Of a stretch of 64,000 nucleotides of DNA, positions 51,870 to 61,805 are shown piece by piece. This DNA is from CAVQEK01 sp964596645 (GTDB taxonomy: Bacteria > Bacteroidota > Bacteroidia > Cytophagales > Cyclobacteriaceae), in assembly GCA_964596645.1 (NCBI GenBank), contig CAZQVB010000024.1, positions 1 to 64,000 of the forward strand. Reading direction: 5' to 3'. The translations under genes were made by a program, and so were the position numbers. Within the stretch, counting starts at the first letter, position 1, and every line of letters starts with the position of its first letter. The notes below the pieces were generated by a model, which made no database searches, had not been told where the DNA came from, and was given only the letters and a program-made list of their open reading frames with translations.

Positions 51870-52322
51870 ATGATTATTTTTTTGAAGATCTCCCTTGTTG
51901 TCGGCACATTTTTCTTCATGGAATTCGTCGCCTGGTTTAGCCACAAATACATCATGCATGGCTTTCTGTGGCGATGGCATCGCTCGCATCATACCGTGCA
52001 TCACCATACATTGGAGAGAAACGACCTTTTCGCAGTAGTTTTTAGTATCCCTTCTATTGCGCTGATCGCGCTGGGATATGGCGTGGAGAGTTTGAGCTTG
52101 TTAAAGTACGTTGGCTTCGGAATATTTGCCTATGGTGCTTTTTACTTCATTTTTCACGATGTGATCGTACACAGAAGGATAAAAATCAAATTTTCTGCCC
52201 GCAGCAAGTACATGAAAAGAATTATGCATGCGCACTATGTGCACCATAAAAAACACACGAAAGAGGGGGGTGAAGCTTTTGGTTTTCTGTACGCGCCAAA
52301 AAAATATGACAAATCCATCTAA
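51870..52322 (+). CDS. crtZ: Beta-carotene hydroxylase
   Basis: This 150-residue membrane protein has the histidine boxes HKYIMHG, HRSHHTVHHH, HDVIVHRR and HYVHHKKH of the CrtZ di-iron hydroxylases, with membrane helices at the start and middle. It hydroxylates beta-ionone rings to make zeaxanthin-type pigments. It needs a cyclised substrate, yet no crtY-type cyclase lies in the window. Its 3' end overlaps the convergent OmpA gene by four bases. Confidence 0.93.
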   Translation: MIIFLKISLVVGTFFFMEFVAWFSHKYIMHGFLWRWHRSHHTVHHHTLERNDLFAVVFSIPSIALIALGYGVESLSLLKYVGFGIFAYGAFYFIFHDVIVHRRIKIKFSARSKYMKRIMHAHYVHHKKHTKEGGEAFGFLYAPKKYDKSI

Positions 52323-54379
52323 CGCTGCACCTGCCCTTCATTTTCCCTGAGTTGAAACTCTACCCTTCTGTTCATCTCCCGGCCTTCTTCACTGTCGTTA
52401 GAAGCGAGGGGGCGTTCTTCTCCGTAGCCATTATATGCCAATCGCTCTTGCATCACACCGCCTTTCTTGCTCAGATAGTTGGCAATGGAGCGCGCTCTCC
52501 GGAAGCTCAAGTCTTTATTGTAAGCATCGGTACCGATGGTGCACGTGTGCCCGTCAATAGTGATCTGGAGGTCAGGATTGTCCAGCAACATCTCAACGAT
52601 CCTGTTCAGCTCCGGAAATGACTCTGAGCGAATGACGTCGCTATCGAAGTCAAAGTACACATTATTGAGTACCACCGGGGTGTTTTTAATGATGGGATCC
52701 AGGTACAAATCTTTACGTACTTCTGTACTTTCCACGATGCCTGACAAGTCAACCGTGTCTTCAGTATTATAAAATCCCTCCGACTTGGCGATTATCTTAT
52801 AAATATGATCCTCCTCCAGTACTATGGAATATCCGGTGAGATCGGAAGCCACTAGCTCAATGTCGTTGACGTCATAGTCTTTCAAAAATTCCAGCGCTCC
52901 CTCGATGGGTTCCCTGGTTTTGGCATTGTAGACTGTGCCTACCACACGTACTATTATTTCTGCCGAATTGATATCAGAGCCCAAAAGTGAAAGCATATCA
53001 GGTTTCTGGTAGTAGGGAAGTTTCACTTTATAAATGTCCGTGTTTTCCTTATTTCCCCTACTGAAATAGGCGTATTCGTCATTGTCGGTAAAGTTGAAAA
53101 ATATGTCATCTTCTCTGGAGTTGAAGCTGGCACCGAGGTTTTCCGGTTCCGACCAATTGGTCCAGGTGTCGTCAAGCCTTCGGGTGAGGTAAATGTCGTA
53201 ACCACCATAGCCACTAAAACCCTTTGATGAGAAAAACAGTGTCTTGCCATCTTCAGCCAGGAAGGGTGATCCTTCTTCCGAGGCACTATTGACTACCGAA
53301 CCCAAGTTCACAGGTTCCGACCAACTTTCATCTTTATTCAAAAAGCTCACATACAAGTCCCTATCACCGCGCGTATCTCGTCGCTCTATTGACATGATCA
53401 TGGTCTGGTGGTCATCGGCCAAAAAGTAATTGGCCCGGGGAGACAGGTTATAGTCGTTTTTGATCTTCAGTTGCACAGGGCGCGACCATGTGCCATCGTC
53501 ATTTTTTTTACTCATCGACACACCCTGCGTCATACGATTGCGGCTATAGTACGCATTGCCAAGCAAGAGCAACATACGTTCTCCATCGGCCGAAATTGAG
53601 CTTATAAAATTTGGACCATCGTTGTTGAGCGGTCTGCCCATATTCTTCGACTCAGACCACTGACCTGTAAGCGTATCGCGTTCAGATAGCCATATATCTT
53701 CGTCATCATTGATGCCTCCGACATTGCCCGGATGATTTCTCCGGCTGAAATACAAAGTCTTTGCATCTGGAGTAATGAGCGGCCTGAGCTCATGAAAGGG
53801 AGTATTCACGGTTGGTTCCAACATGAGTGGAACGTAATCATCGCTAATGTCGTCCGTCACGTTGATCTCTACATTGATGGGCTCTTTGCTATCTGATATG
53901 CCAATGGCATCGATACCAAAATGCCCGGACAACACTTTGGTGTGGAGTACAATTTTTAAAGCGGATACTTCATACTCGGTAAGTTCGAAGAAGAAGCGAA
54001 AAAGCCGACCTTCTATCGGTAGCAAGTTCGGCTCAAATGCATTGAGAAGGTGCTCCCGCCCTTGCTGGTCGTACGCATATATCTCACTAATACTGCCGGG
54101 ATGGTAGGTTTCTGCTATTGCAATTTGCTGGATGTGCATGGGCTCAGGAAAGCCCACCTGAATATATTCTTCATTGCTCTTTTTTTTTGGAGACCAGGCA
54201 TTAGGACTTGCCCCCAGGTTGGGCAGTACGTTGGGCTTACCAAGCACTTGATGCGCGGCATACTGGCGTACGCCAAACTGAGAGGAAAACGCAAGTACTT
54301 CGCTGGCCCACTGCACTTTTTGTGCCCACAGCGAGCAGCTCATCAGGCACATGCCCAAGATTAGCATTAAGTGTTTCAT
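52319..54379 (-). CDS. OmpA-family protein with PD40 propeller
   Basis: The 686-residue protein has a signal peptide (residues 1-19). A PD40/WD40-like beta-propeller covers ~190-450 (repeats like KTLYFSRRNHPG and KTLFFSSKGFSGYGGYDIY). A carboxypeptidase-regulatory-like Ig domain (~485-560) is followed by a C-terminal OmpA peptidoglycan-binding domain (LNNVYFDFDSDVIR, ITIDGHTC, NRRVEFQL). It resembles the PorE-type proteins of type IX secretion or gliding. It ends the leftward triad with PorP/SprF and a CHU_C protein. Confidence 0.9.
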   Translation of the reverse strand: MKHLMLILGMCLMSCSLWAQKVQWASEVLAFSSQFGVRQYAAHQVLGKPNVLPNLGASPNAWSPKKKSNEEYIQVGFPEPMHIQQIAIAETYHPGSISEIYAYDQQGREHLLNAFEPNLLPIEGRLFRFFFELTEYEVSALKIVLHTKVLSGHFGIDAIGISDSKEPINVEINVTDDISDDYVPLMLEPTVNTPFHELRPLITPDAKTLYFSRRNHPGNVGGINDDEDIWLSERDTLTGQWSESKNMGRPLNNDGPNFISSISADGERMLLLLGNAYYSRNRMTQGVSMSKKNDDGTWSRPVQLKIKNDYNLSPRANYFLADDHQTMIMSIERRDTRGDRDLYVSFLNKDESWSEPVNLGSVVNSASEEGSPFLAEDGKTLFFSSKGFSGYGGYDIYLTRRLDDTWTNWSEPENLGASFNSREDDIFFNFTDNDEYAYFSRGNKENTDIYKVKLPYYQKPDMLSLLGSDINSAEIIVRVVGTVYNAKTREPIEGALEFLKDYDVNDIELVASDLTGYSIVLEEDHIYKIIAKSEGFYNTEDTVDLSGIVESTEVRKDLYLDPIIKNTPVVLNNVYFDFDSDVIRSESFPELNRIVEMLLDNPDLQITIDGHTCTIGTDAYNKDLSFRRARSIANYLSKKGGVMQERLAYNGYGEERPLASNDSEEGREMNRRVEFQLRENEGQVQR

Positions 54380-54399
54380 ACCCTGGTCCTTTTATTTTT

Positions 54400-55446
54400 T
54401 TAATAACGCACCTTCGGTGCTGCCGGCTGGTAGAATCGATAGGAGGTGGTAATTTCATAAGAGCCGGTGCCTCGATTGTCGTACCGCAAGGAGGTTACGT
54501 TCCAGTCGTAGCTAAAGCCGACATGTATGTTGTTTGTGAGTACCTCAAAGCTCGCTATAAATGAATCTTGCAATCTGTACCAGGCACCGATGCGTGCAAT
54601 AAAGTTGCTGAGTTGTCCAGACGTAGCGATGGGCATGTTGTATGATAAGAATGAACCAATATTCGTCTGGTTTACCTGGTCTTGCAATAGGGTGATGGCG
54701 TTTGCAGACAAACTCGTTTTTTCACCCAAAGCATATACCACGCCACCGTGAAACTTGTACAACACAGGCAACCGGTTGGTATTGCCCTGCAGCACAGATT
54801 CGTCAGGATGATTCAGATGTCCGGCGGCTATACCGGCATAAGCACTTCTAATTTTCCGGAAATCGTCGCGGGCGTGATAGCGATAAAATGCACCTGCGCC
54901 AATATCGAGTACGGTAGTGTTTTCAATTTTACTTAAGTCGACCGGCGTTACGGTATTGTCGAAACCAATAAAAGGATTGTACTGCTCGCCCCATTGCAAG
55001 TCGCCCTTATCGATGCGCTTGTGGATAAAGCCCATTTGAATAGCAAAAGAGATGCGGCTCACGAAGTCATTGCTCAATTTTACATTGTAGGCAAAAGATG
55101 CATTGCCTCCATACGATTGCAGGTTACGACCCTCACCAGCCTGGTCGGCGTAGAAGGAAACACCCACACCACCTAAGTGTGTGTCTTCTTTTCTGTGCTT
55201 GTCGCCATAATAGGGCACAATTAGGGAGGCTTGGCTGGTGGTGTATGGAAAGTGTAAACTTCTCCACTGGGCCCGATGGGCAAAGTTGAACATCATGAAG
55301 TCCTCCTCGCCCACAAGGGCAGGATTTAGATACACCGGAGAATTATAAAATTGAGAAAATACCGGATCTTGTGCACGCCCTTCGTTCCTGGCACAAAGCA
55401 TTGCAACAGAACAGGTTATAGTCAATAAAGCTGAACGAAAACTCAT
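54400..55446 (-). CDS. PorP/SprF-family type IX secretion membrane protein
   Basis: The 348-residue protein has a signal peptide (to about residue 25), then QDPVFSQFYNSPVYLNPALVG, the PorP/SprF hallmark near the mature N-terminus. A beta-barrel follows with a conserved terminal region (NNIHVGFSYDWN). Such proteins help secrete and anchor specific type IX substrates with type B C-terminal domains. Its start overlaps the stop of the CHU_C gene by one base (TAATG). Confidence 0.92.
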   Translation of the reverse strand: MSFRSALLTITCSVAMLCARNEGRAQDPVFSQFYNSPVYLNPALVGEEDFMMFNFAHRAQWRSLHFPYTTSQASLIVPYYGDKHRKEDTHLGGVGVSFYADQAGEGRNLQSYGGNASFAYNVKLSNDFVSRISFAIQMGFIHKRIDKGDLQWGEQYNPFIGFDNTVTPVDLSKIENTTVLDIGAGAFYRYHARDDFRKIRSAYAGIAAGHLNHPDESVLQGNTNRLPVLYKFHGGVVYALGEKTSLSANAITLLQDQVNQTNIGSFLSYNMPIATSGQLSNFIARIGAWYRLQDSFIASFEVLTNNIHVGFSYDWNVTSLRYDNRGTGSYEITTSYRFYQPAAPKVRY

Positions 55447-58028
55447 TACTTAATCAATGTCACAGTTCCAGTTTTTTCGAAAGACTCGCCTTCTATGAAC
55501 TTTCCGGTGAGTACATAAGTAAAAACATTCAGCTCCATTTCTTCACTGATGCCATTATGTATGCCCTTCCATCCTTCCAGGTTGGCCTCATCGAAGCTAC
55601 TTGTTTCATACATAACTTTACCCCAGCGGTTCACAATTTTAAAATTAAAGCCATCGTTCGACACATTCTCACCATATACCTTCACTACCTGGCTTTCAGG
55701 ATTTGAGGCCAACGGGCTGAAGGCATTAGGAACATAGAGCACATTTTCCAGATAGACCTCTATTTCTTTGCTGCCGGAAGATTTGCAGCCATCCTTTTCT
55801 ATAGAAAGTGTGACAGTGTATATGCCGCTTTCTTCATACCTGTTATTGGTCAGTTGGGCATCACTACGTGTGCCATCGCCAAATTCCCAGGAATAAGCAT
55901 CTGCACTCTCGAGTACTGGCTTGAATGTCGCTTGCGAATTGGTCACTATTTTATCTGGTTCTACCGTAAAATCAGCATCCAGCTCGGGTGAAATATTAAC
56001 TTGCTTTTCAAATCGCGCTGTGCCGCATTCCGTGGTTAACTCAGCTTCAAACAGGATGGCACCGCTTTCATCTTCAGCAGGTTCATACGTGAAGTTATTG
56101 TCTTGCTTCTCCGTAAGTACGCCAGCACCTGTGGTGGTCAATTGCACAGATGCTTCAGCCGGTGCGTAAGTAAGCTGCAGATCGATTGACTCGCCGAAGC
56201 AACTGTTGTCTGGGCCGAGTATTTCCGCCGTCATTTCGTCGGCCTTATTATCAATCATTACCGAGCCGCTTACAGTGCCCGTGCAGTTGTCATTGGTCAA
56301 AGAAACAAGTGAATATGTACCGGCCTCAGCCACTTCCAATTCATAGTTCATTTGCTCTGTAGTCAGCGATTGCTCCTGCGAGCCATTGCTGTAGGTGAGA
56401 TTGTATGGGCCGGACCCTGTGAAGGTTATTTGAAGCTTGGCTATTCCATTTTCTCCGCATATAGACTGTGCTTCTCCCGAAAGTACCGCTGTTGGTTTTT
56501 CATAAATTACTTGTTCCGATTCAGAAACACTGCCCGAGCAGTAAGAATCATCTACAGCCAGCATCCGGTATACTCCCCCTTGTGATATAGGAATGGTGGC
56601 CTCCTGGCTGTTGGCCACAAATGATTTTTCTACGCCATCGATTGTGTAACGAATCGTCCAGGGTGCAGTACCTGTAAGTGAAAGTGATAGCATATCCTGC
56701 TCGCCAATGCACGATTCCCGATCTACAAATGCGGCTGTTGGTTTATCTGCTACAGGAAAGGTGATTTTATTGTCGAGTGTGATGGCGCAATGTGCATTTT
56801 GCACGGAAACCAAAGAATATTCCACGCCTGTTTGTGCTTCTATGCTATAAGGTGTGGTTTCTATATTTTCTACAGTAATGTCTTTATCTCCGTCATTATA
56901 GGTCAATGTCCAGGGGGAAGCACCGGAGAGATTGACCTCCAACGGCGCCGCGCCTGGTGTGCAGGCTGGATTAACCCCAGCAAAAGATGCATTGAGATTG
57001 GAAACGGTGACCGTGGCAGTGCCGCTGGTGACGCCTTTGCCATCCCTGTCGCTCATCGAAACTAGTGTGAAGGTGCCTTTTTCTCTGGTCTCCAACGTGT
57101 AGGTGGGCTGCTGTATGCCAGAAATGGTCTTATTTTCTGTACCGTTGTTGTATACCACCGTAAAAGGTGCCTTGCCAACTGTTTCTATTGTGATTCGAGC
57201 TAAATCATCCTGGCTGCACAGTACGGTGTCACCACTTATTTTAGCAGAAGCTATCACAGGTATATCAGAGGTATCGCTGGCTTGCGGATCAGTGGTAATA
57301 AAAAAGACGGCATCATTGAAGTCATTGTCTCCGTCGGGGCGCTTCAAGTCTTCAAATGAGAGCAAGGATATACCGGCCTGCTGATAGTTGAGCATAATGG
57401 TATGCTGCATATACTGCTCATCGGAGTAGGTGTTAAAACGCTTCTCCGAAAACACAATGTGTGAATTGAGGCATATTGTATTCTTGGAATAACCTTTCGC
57501 AATCAAGAAATATCCTATGCCTGTATTGGCAGGAAAATTACCCAGATATACTTTATCGCCAGGCTTCAAAATACCCGGCTCTGTAACATTGGGGAAAATG
57601 ATGGTCAGGCTGTCGATGTCGTACACTGTGGCAGGCGGATTGTTCAGGTCGTAGGTGTAAAAGCCGAGGGAGTTTCTCCAGTCCGCACCTTCATGAACAA
57701 AGGTGATGAACACTTTGGAGTCCTTGGTCAGTTCGGTATTGAGCTTAATGTCGTCGCCAAAATACCGATCGGTATTTTTTGGCAGGCTTACACTCTCTGG
57801 CAGAGTATTCTCCACAAATTCAATAAGCGACTGATCGACCACATCAGAATTGCCCTCCAGATACAGGGGCTTGCCGTTGGATTGCCACTCGCCAAGAAAT
57901 CGGAATTTATTGGTAAGCTCAGTATTCACGGAGTCGCATTGTGCCGATGCAGATTGTAAAGACATGGCGGCAATGCCTACCACGGTAAGGGCAACCATTC
58001 GAACTTTCTGTTGTAATGCTGTAATCAT
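55446..58028 (-). CDS. T9SS type B sorting-domain adhesin (DUF4114, PKD, CHU_C)
   Basis: This 860-residue secreted protein has a signal peptide (~residues 12-29). A DUF4114 domain spans ~90-255, with the calcium-type loop DGDNDFNDAVFF. Repeated Ig-like modules (~260-690, with SLTGTAPWTIRY-type units) are followed by a PKD domain (YSWEFGDGTRSD). The end is a gliding-type C-terminal domain starting YVPNAFSPLASNPE, with FKIVNRWGKVMYE. The type B domain directs export through the type IX system. PorP/SprF and OmpA genes next to it are its likely partners. It may be an adhesin or surface matrix protein. Confidence 0.9.
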   Translation of the reverse strand: MITALQQKVRMVALTVVGIAAMSLQSASAQCDSVNTELTNKFRFLGEWQSNGKPLYLEGNSDVVDQSLIEFVENTLPESVSLPKNTDRYFGDDIKLNTELTKDSKVFITFVHEGADWRNSLGFYTYDLNNPPATVYDIDSLTIIFPNVTEPGILKPGDKVYLGNFPANTGIGYFLIAKGYSKNTICLNSHIVFSEKRFNTYSDEQYMQHTIMLNYQQAGISLLSFEDLKRPDGDNDFNDAVFFITTDPQASDTSDIPVIASAKISGDTVLCSQDDLARITIETVGKAPFTVVYNNGTENKTISGIQQPTYTLETREKGTFTLVSMSDRDGKGVTSGTATVTVSNLNASFAGVNPACTPGAAPLEVNLSGASPWTLTYNDGDKDITVENIETTPYSIEAQTGVEYSLVSVQNAHCAITLDNKITFPVADKPTAAFVDRESCIGEQDMLSLSLTGTAPWTIRYTIDGVEKSFVANSQEATIPISQGGVYRMLAVDDSYCSGSVSESEQVIYEKPTAVLSGEAQSICGENGIAKLQITFTGSGPYNLTYSNGSQEQSLTTEQMNYELEVAEAGTYSLVSLTNDNCTGTVSGSVMIDNKADEMTAEILGPDNSCFGESIDLQLTYAPAEASVQLTTTGAGVLTEKQDNNFTYEPAEDESGAILFEAELTTECGTARFEKQVNISPELDADFTVEPDKIVTNSQATFKPVLESADAYSWEFGDGTRSDAQLTNNRYEESGIYTVTLSIEKDGCKSSGSKEIEVYLENVLYVPNAFSPLASNPESQVVKVYGENVSNDGFNFKIVNRWGKVMYETSSFDEANLEGWKGIHNGISEEMELNVFTYVLTGKFIEGESFEKTGTVTLIK

Positions 58029-58503
58029 AGCTGTACAGGTTGATTTTTGACGGAACTTTAAGATTCGTACGTTAAAAAAATGTACTTAAATTTTGATGTA
58101 ATGTTTTATTCTTCCTAACAAAAAAATGTAATCATTGATTCGCGAAGCGGCACAAAATTATAGCCGCCTGTTGGATAAAACCAATTTGATATAAAAATAT
58201 TACCATAAAGCGCCATTAAGGTCATTGCGTATAGATAATGATACATTGTACCAGGTAACCTGGCAAAAGTTGGTATTGGAAGGAAAATCTTAAAAATATT
58301 GATGCCAGGTACATGTGGAATCTCTGCTGGCGACTGGCATCAGCAACAATTGAGGATTAATACCATCGGGCTTTCAAGGCAATTATTCTTCTGGATGAGA
58401 GCGATTATAGAGCACATTTAAAAATAGTGTGTTCAGCCATTGTATTGTTGGGCCAATGCGGATTGGCTGTTGAGGAAACATCATCTTGCCAACAACCATC
58501 TTG
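58029..58503. other. Intergenic region upstream of the type IX triad
   Basis: This AT-rich 475-base gap must contain the promoter of the leftward triad. A partial -7 match (TACATTTT, minus strand, near 58068) is the only hint. A 13-base palindrome, CCAGGT-A-ACCTGG, lies at 58251-58263. No gene or strong terminator is seen. Confidence 0.4.
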
Positions 58504-59106
58504 CTACCTCAGCGCACGATGCGACTTCAGCTTCTCTAGGTTCTGCATTTTCTTGGGCTTCAAATATTTGCGGCCGTATTCGGTATGGTAGCGATGGCCG
58601 GCAATGAATTCGCAACTTTTGCGCGTCCATAATGATGCAATATGAGCGTCCTTCTCGGTGCTGCACATTTCGAGGCGCAGCAGCTCTGTCTTCTCGAAAA
58701 ATTGTGTTGTAGCCAGGTGGTATAAGTCGGCATCGCAAAGTACTTCTTCCATCAAATTGCCGGGGCTTTGTGGTATTTGAGTGGCCATTATACAGCTTGT
58801 TGCCTTCTCAATATCGGATGCCGGAGTGCCAAGCTCTGTGAGAAATTTGCGCGCGATGTCGGCACTTGCTGCCTCGTGATCTGTACAACCCCTATAATAA
58901 CCCGTGTCGTGAAACCATGCCGCCACAATGACCAGTTCAAGGTCTTTTTCGCTAAGTGCACTGGCTGTGCCTATTACTTCAGCCGCTTGTACTACCTCTT
59001 GGGTGTGGTCGATGTTGTGATAGCACATCTCGTCTGAAAAATGCTCCTGCATAAAATCGATTACATATTCTCTAGACTTTTTTATCAGTTCGGAAGTGAT
59101 GCCCAT
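58504..59106 (-). CDS. HD-domain phosphohydrolase
   Basis: The 200-residue cytoplasmic protein has the HD metal motif: YHNIDHT, AAWFHDTGY and CDADLYHL. It resembles the small HD hydrolases of Bacteroidota, often annotated as predicted metal-dependent phosphohydrolases. Nucleotide substrates are likely but unproven. It is divergent from the PhzF gene. Confidence 0.87.
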   Translation of the reverse strand: MGITSELIKKSREYVIDFMQEHFSDEMCYHNIDHTQEVVQAAEVIGTASALSEKDLELVIVAAWFHDTGYYRGCTDHEAASADIARKFLTELGTPASDIEKATSCIMATQIPQSPGNLMEEVLCDADLYHLATTQFFEKTELLRLEMCSTEKDAHIASLWTRKSCEFIAGHRYHTEYGRKYLKPKKMQNLEKLKSHRALR

Positions 59107-59262
59107 ACTTTCCTTTTAATCTCCGGTAACGCGCTGATGTGGCAAATAAGTCTTTAAACGAAATATTTAGCGAAAGTTTTACTAATTATTCTGTCGGGCA
59201 CATAAAATATTGAATGCCTCTCAAGGAATGATGTGGAGCATAAAACGCAGTACTTTTGGAAT

Positions 59263-60042
59263 ATGAAAATGACGATCTACCAGGTCGATGCTTTTACCGA
59301 CCATGTTTTTGGTGGCAACCCTGCCGCTGTGTGCCCCCTCCACCGGTGGATAGACGAATCACTTATGCTCAGCATAGCCGGAGAAAATAACCTATCTGAA
59401 ACGGCTTTTTTTGTTAAAACCAATGCCGGGTTTGAAATACGCTGGTTTACACCGGAGCTGGAAATCGATCTGTGTGGCCATGCCACATTGGCCACCGCCC
59501 ATGTGCTGTTCCAGCATTTACAATACGACCGAGCCGAAATAGAGTTTGTGTACGCCGGAGGCAAACTGGCCGTAGTGCGTGAAGACCAGCTTATAAAAAT
59601 GGATTTTCCTGCCGTACCGGCGGCACCTACAGCCACTACCGAAGGCTTGCTGCGTAGCATGAAGTTGGCCCCGCTTGAGGCATTCAAAGCCCGCGATTAT
59701 ATGCTCATTTACGACAGTGAAGAAGACATTGCGTCACTCACTCCAGACTTTGCTGAGATGGCCAAAATCAATACCGTTGGCATCATTGCTACAGCGCCGG
59801 GAAGAGACGTAGATTTCGTAAGCCGTTTTTTTGCCCCAAAGGCGGGTATCAATGAAGATCCGGTCACCGGTTCGGCCCATTGCACGCTTATCCCTTACTG
59901 GGCCGACAGACTGGGCAAAAGCACATTGAGTGCCTTACAGTTGTCAAAGCGCCGTGGTGATGTGCAGTGTGCGTACCTGGGCGAGCGGGTGATGATAGCG
60001 GGCCAGGCAGTGACCTACATGCAGGGTGAGATCTATGTGTGA
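59263..60042 (+). CDS. PhzF-family isomerase/epimerase
   Basis: This 259-residue protein begins IYQVDAFTDHVFGGNPAAVC, a classic PhzF start. It has NLSETAFFV, with the catalytic Glu of the family, IDLCGHATLATAH, and near the end NEDPVTGSAHC. Members isomerise small hydroxy- or amino-acids; the substrate here is unknown. ATG 59263 or 59269 fit; an upstream ATG at 59233 adds ten residues with no support. Confidence 0.9.
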   Translation: MKMTIYQVDAFTDHVFGGNPAAVCPLHRWIDESLMLSIAGENNLSETAFFVKTNAGFEIRWFTPELEIDLCGHATLATAHVLFQHLQYDRAEIEFVYAGGKLAVVREDQLIKMDFPAVPAAPTATTEGLLRSMKLAPLEAFKARDYMLIYDSEEDIASLTPDFAEMAKINTVGIIATAPGRDVDFVSRFFAPKAGINEDPVTGSAHCTLIPYWADRLGKSTLSALQLSKRRGDVQCAYLGERVMIAGQAVTYMQGEIYV

Positions 60043-60078
60043 CGGCTTAGAAGTAGTCGTAGGCAGAATGTAAGTCAC

Positions 60079-60110
60079 TTGGTGCTTCGCATATTAAATC
60101 CCTATTTTTG
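60079..60110 (+). promoter_or_regulatory. Bacteroidota-type promoter of fabI
   Basis: TTG at 60079-60081 and TATTTTTG at 60103-60110 (TAnnTTTG) are 21 bases apart, which fits the -33/-7 pattern of this phylum. Transcription would begin near 60117, about 20 bases before the fabI ATG. It is the best-formed promoter I found in the window. Confidence 0.6.
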
Positions 60111-60138
60111 CTGTCATCTTCAATAAACTCAATTAATA

Positions 60139-60969
60139 ATGTCGCACAATCTGCTAAAAGGAAAACGGGGCATCATCTTCGGCGCCCTCGATGAAAAGTC
60201 AATTGCCTGGGTCACTGCGCAAAAGATTTACAAACAAGGCGGTCGCTTTGTACTCACCAATGCTCCCATTGCGTTGCGCATGGGCAAAATCAACGAACTC
60301 GCCAGCGAATCCAAAAGCGAGGTGATAGCGGCCGATGCCACCTCCATGGAAGACCTTGAAAATCTGTTTCGTAAATCAGAAGAAATACTCGGAGGCAAGA
60401 TCGACTTTGTGCTCCACTCCATAGGAATGAGCCCCAATGTGCGCAAGGGCAAAGATTATGGTGATCTGAACTACGACTGGTTTCTCAAGACCCTCGACAT
60501 ATCTGCCCTGTCTTTTCACAAGATGATGCAGGTAGCAGAGAAGCTCGACAGCATGAACGAGTGGGGCTCCATACTTGGCCTCTCCTACATCGCAGCACAG
60601 CGCTGCTTCCCCGACTACTCCGACATGGCGCAGGCCAAAGCCCTTCTGGAATCCATCGCCAGAAGCTATGGATACCGTATGGCGCGCAGCAAAAAGGTAC
60701 GCGTCAATACCATATCGCAGTCGCCAACAAAAACAACTGCTGGCACAGGCGTTACCGGTTTTGACACCTTCTACGATTTTGCCGATAAGATGTCGCCGCT
60801 GGGCAATGCCGATGCAGCAAGCTGTGCCGATTATATCGTTACGCTCTTTAGTGACCTTACCCGCATGGTCACCATGCAAAACCTGATGCACGACGGGGGC
60901 TTCTCCACCTCAGGGATCACCTTCGAGCTGATGGATCACCTTGATTTTGCCAAGGAAAAAAACCAATGA
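60139..60969 (+). CDS. fabI: Enoyl-[acyl-carrier-protein] reductase FabI
   Basis: The 276-residue short-chain dehydrogenase starts LLKGKRGIIFGALDEKSIAW, which is the FabI-type cofactor loop. It has FVLHSIGMSP and the catalytic Tyr-x6-Lys in PDYSDMAQAKALLES. The C-terminus QNLMHDGGFSTSG is typical. It reduces enoyl-ACP in fatty acid elongation. ispE follows after 11 bases, so they are probably one transcript. Confidence 0.95.
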   Translation: MSHNLLKGKRGIIFGALDEKSIAWVTAQKIYKQGGRFVLTNAPIALRMGKINELASESKSEVIAADATSMEDLENLFRKSEEILGGKIDFVLHSIGMSPNVRKGKDYGDLNYDWFLKTLDISALSFHKMMQVAEKLDSMNEWGSILGLSYIAAQRCFPDYSDMAQAKALLESIARSYGYRMARSKKVRVNTISQSPTKTTAGTGVTGFDTFYDFADKMSPLGNADAASCADYIVTLFSDLTRMVTMQNLMHDGGFSTSGITFELMDHLDFAKEKNQ

Positions 60970-60980
60970 CCGAATAACCT

Positions 60981-61805
60981 GTGATTGTCTTTCCCAATGC
61001 CAAGATAAACCTGGGCCTACATGTGGTAGCCAGGCGGCCGGATGGTTTTCATAACCTTGACAGCTGTTTCTATCCGGTAGCCTGGCAAGATGCATTGGAG
61101 ATAATTGAAGCGGACAAAACGCGATTTGTATCCAGCGGTATTAACATTCCCGGCAAGGCAGAAGATAACCTTTGTCTGAAAGCCTTTCGCTTATTGCAAA
61201 AAGATTTTGCACTACCACCAGTGCACATCCATTTGTATAAAAATATACCAATTGGTGCAGGTTTGGGTGGCGGCTCTGCCGATGCAGCGTTCACGTTGCG
61301 ACTGCTGAGCCGACATTTTCACCTGATGCTGTCCGATGATCTGCTGAAAATGTATGCCGCCGAGTTGGGTAGCGACTGTGCCTTTTTTATCAATAATGAG
61401 CCTGCAATAGCCTCTGGCAAAGGAGATGATCTTGATCCGATCGCACTCGATTTGTCCAGTTACTACATATTCATTGTGTATCCTGACCTGGCCATTTCCA
61501 CTAAAGAGGCGTACGCCACTGTAGCGCCACGCCCGCCGGAGCGCAGTATACGTGATATCGTGATGAACGAACCACTGGAAAACTGGAAGCATCACCTGGT
61601 GAACGATTTTGAAGCGGGTGTGTCGGCCGCTCACCCGGACATTGCACATATTCGAAAAACGCTGTACGAAAACGGGGCCTTATATGCTGCTATGAGCGGA
61701 TCGGGCTCATGTGTATACGGCATTTTCAACGACGACCCTCACTCACGTGTATCATTTCCAGATCATTACCGCACCTGGTCGGGGCTGCTGCGCCGAAGCT
61801 TCTGA
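60981..61805 (+). CDS. ispE: 4-diphosphocytidyl-2-C-methyl-D-erythritol kinase
   Basis: This 274-residue GHMP kinase starts at GTG with VFPNAKINLGLHVVARRPDGFHN, whose key residues are Lys8 and the FHN tail. The ATP loop is PIGAGLGGGSADAAF, and the C-terminal GSGSCVYG is conserved. It phosphorylates CDP-methylerythritol in the MEP pathway, the route that also uses ispH at 51015. Its 3' end overlaps the convergent PAP2 gene by 40 bases. Confidence 0.94.
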   Translation: MIVFPNAKINLGLHVVARRPDGFHNLDSCFYPVAWQDALEIIEADKTRFVSSGINIPGKAEDNLCLKAFRLLQKDFALPPVHIHLYKNIPIGAGLGGGSADAAFTLRLLSRHFHLMLSDDLLKMYAAELGSDCAFFINNEPAIASGKGDDLDPIALDLSSYYIFIVYPDLAISTKEAYATVAPRPPERSIRDIVMNEPLENWKHHLVNDFEAGVSAAHPDIAHIRKTLYENGALYAAMSGSGSCVYGIFNDDPHSRVSFPDHYRTWSGLLRRSF

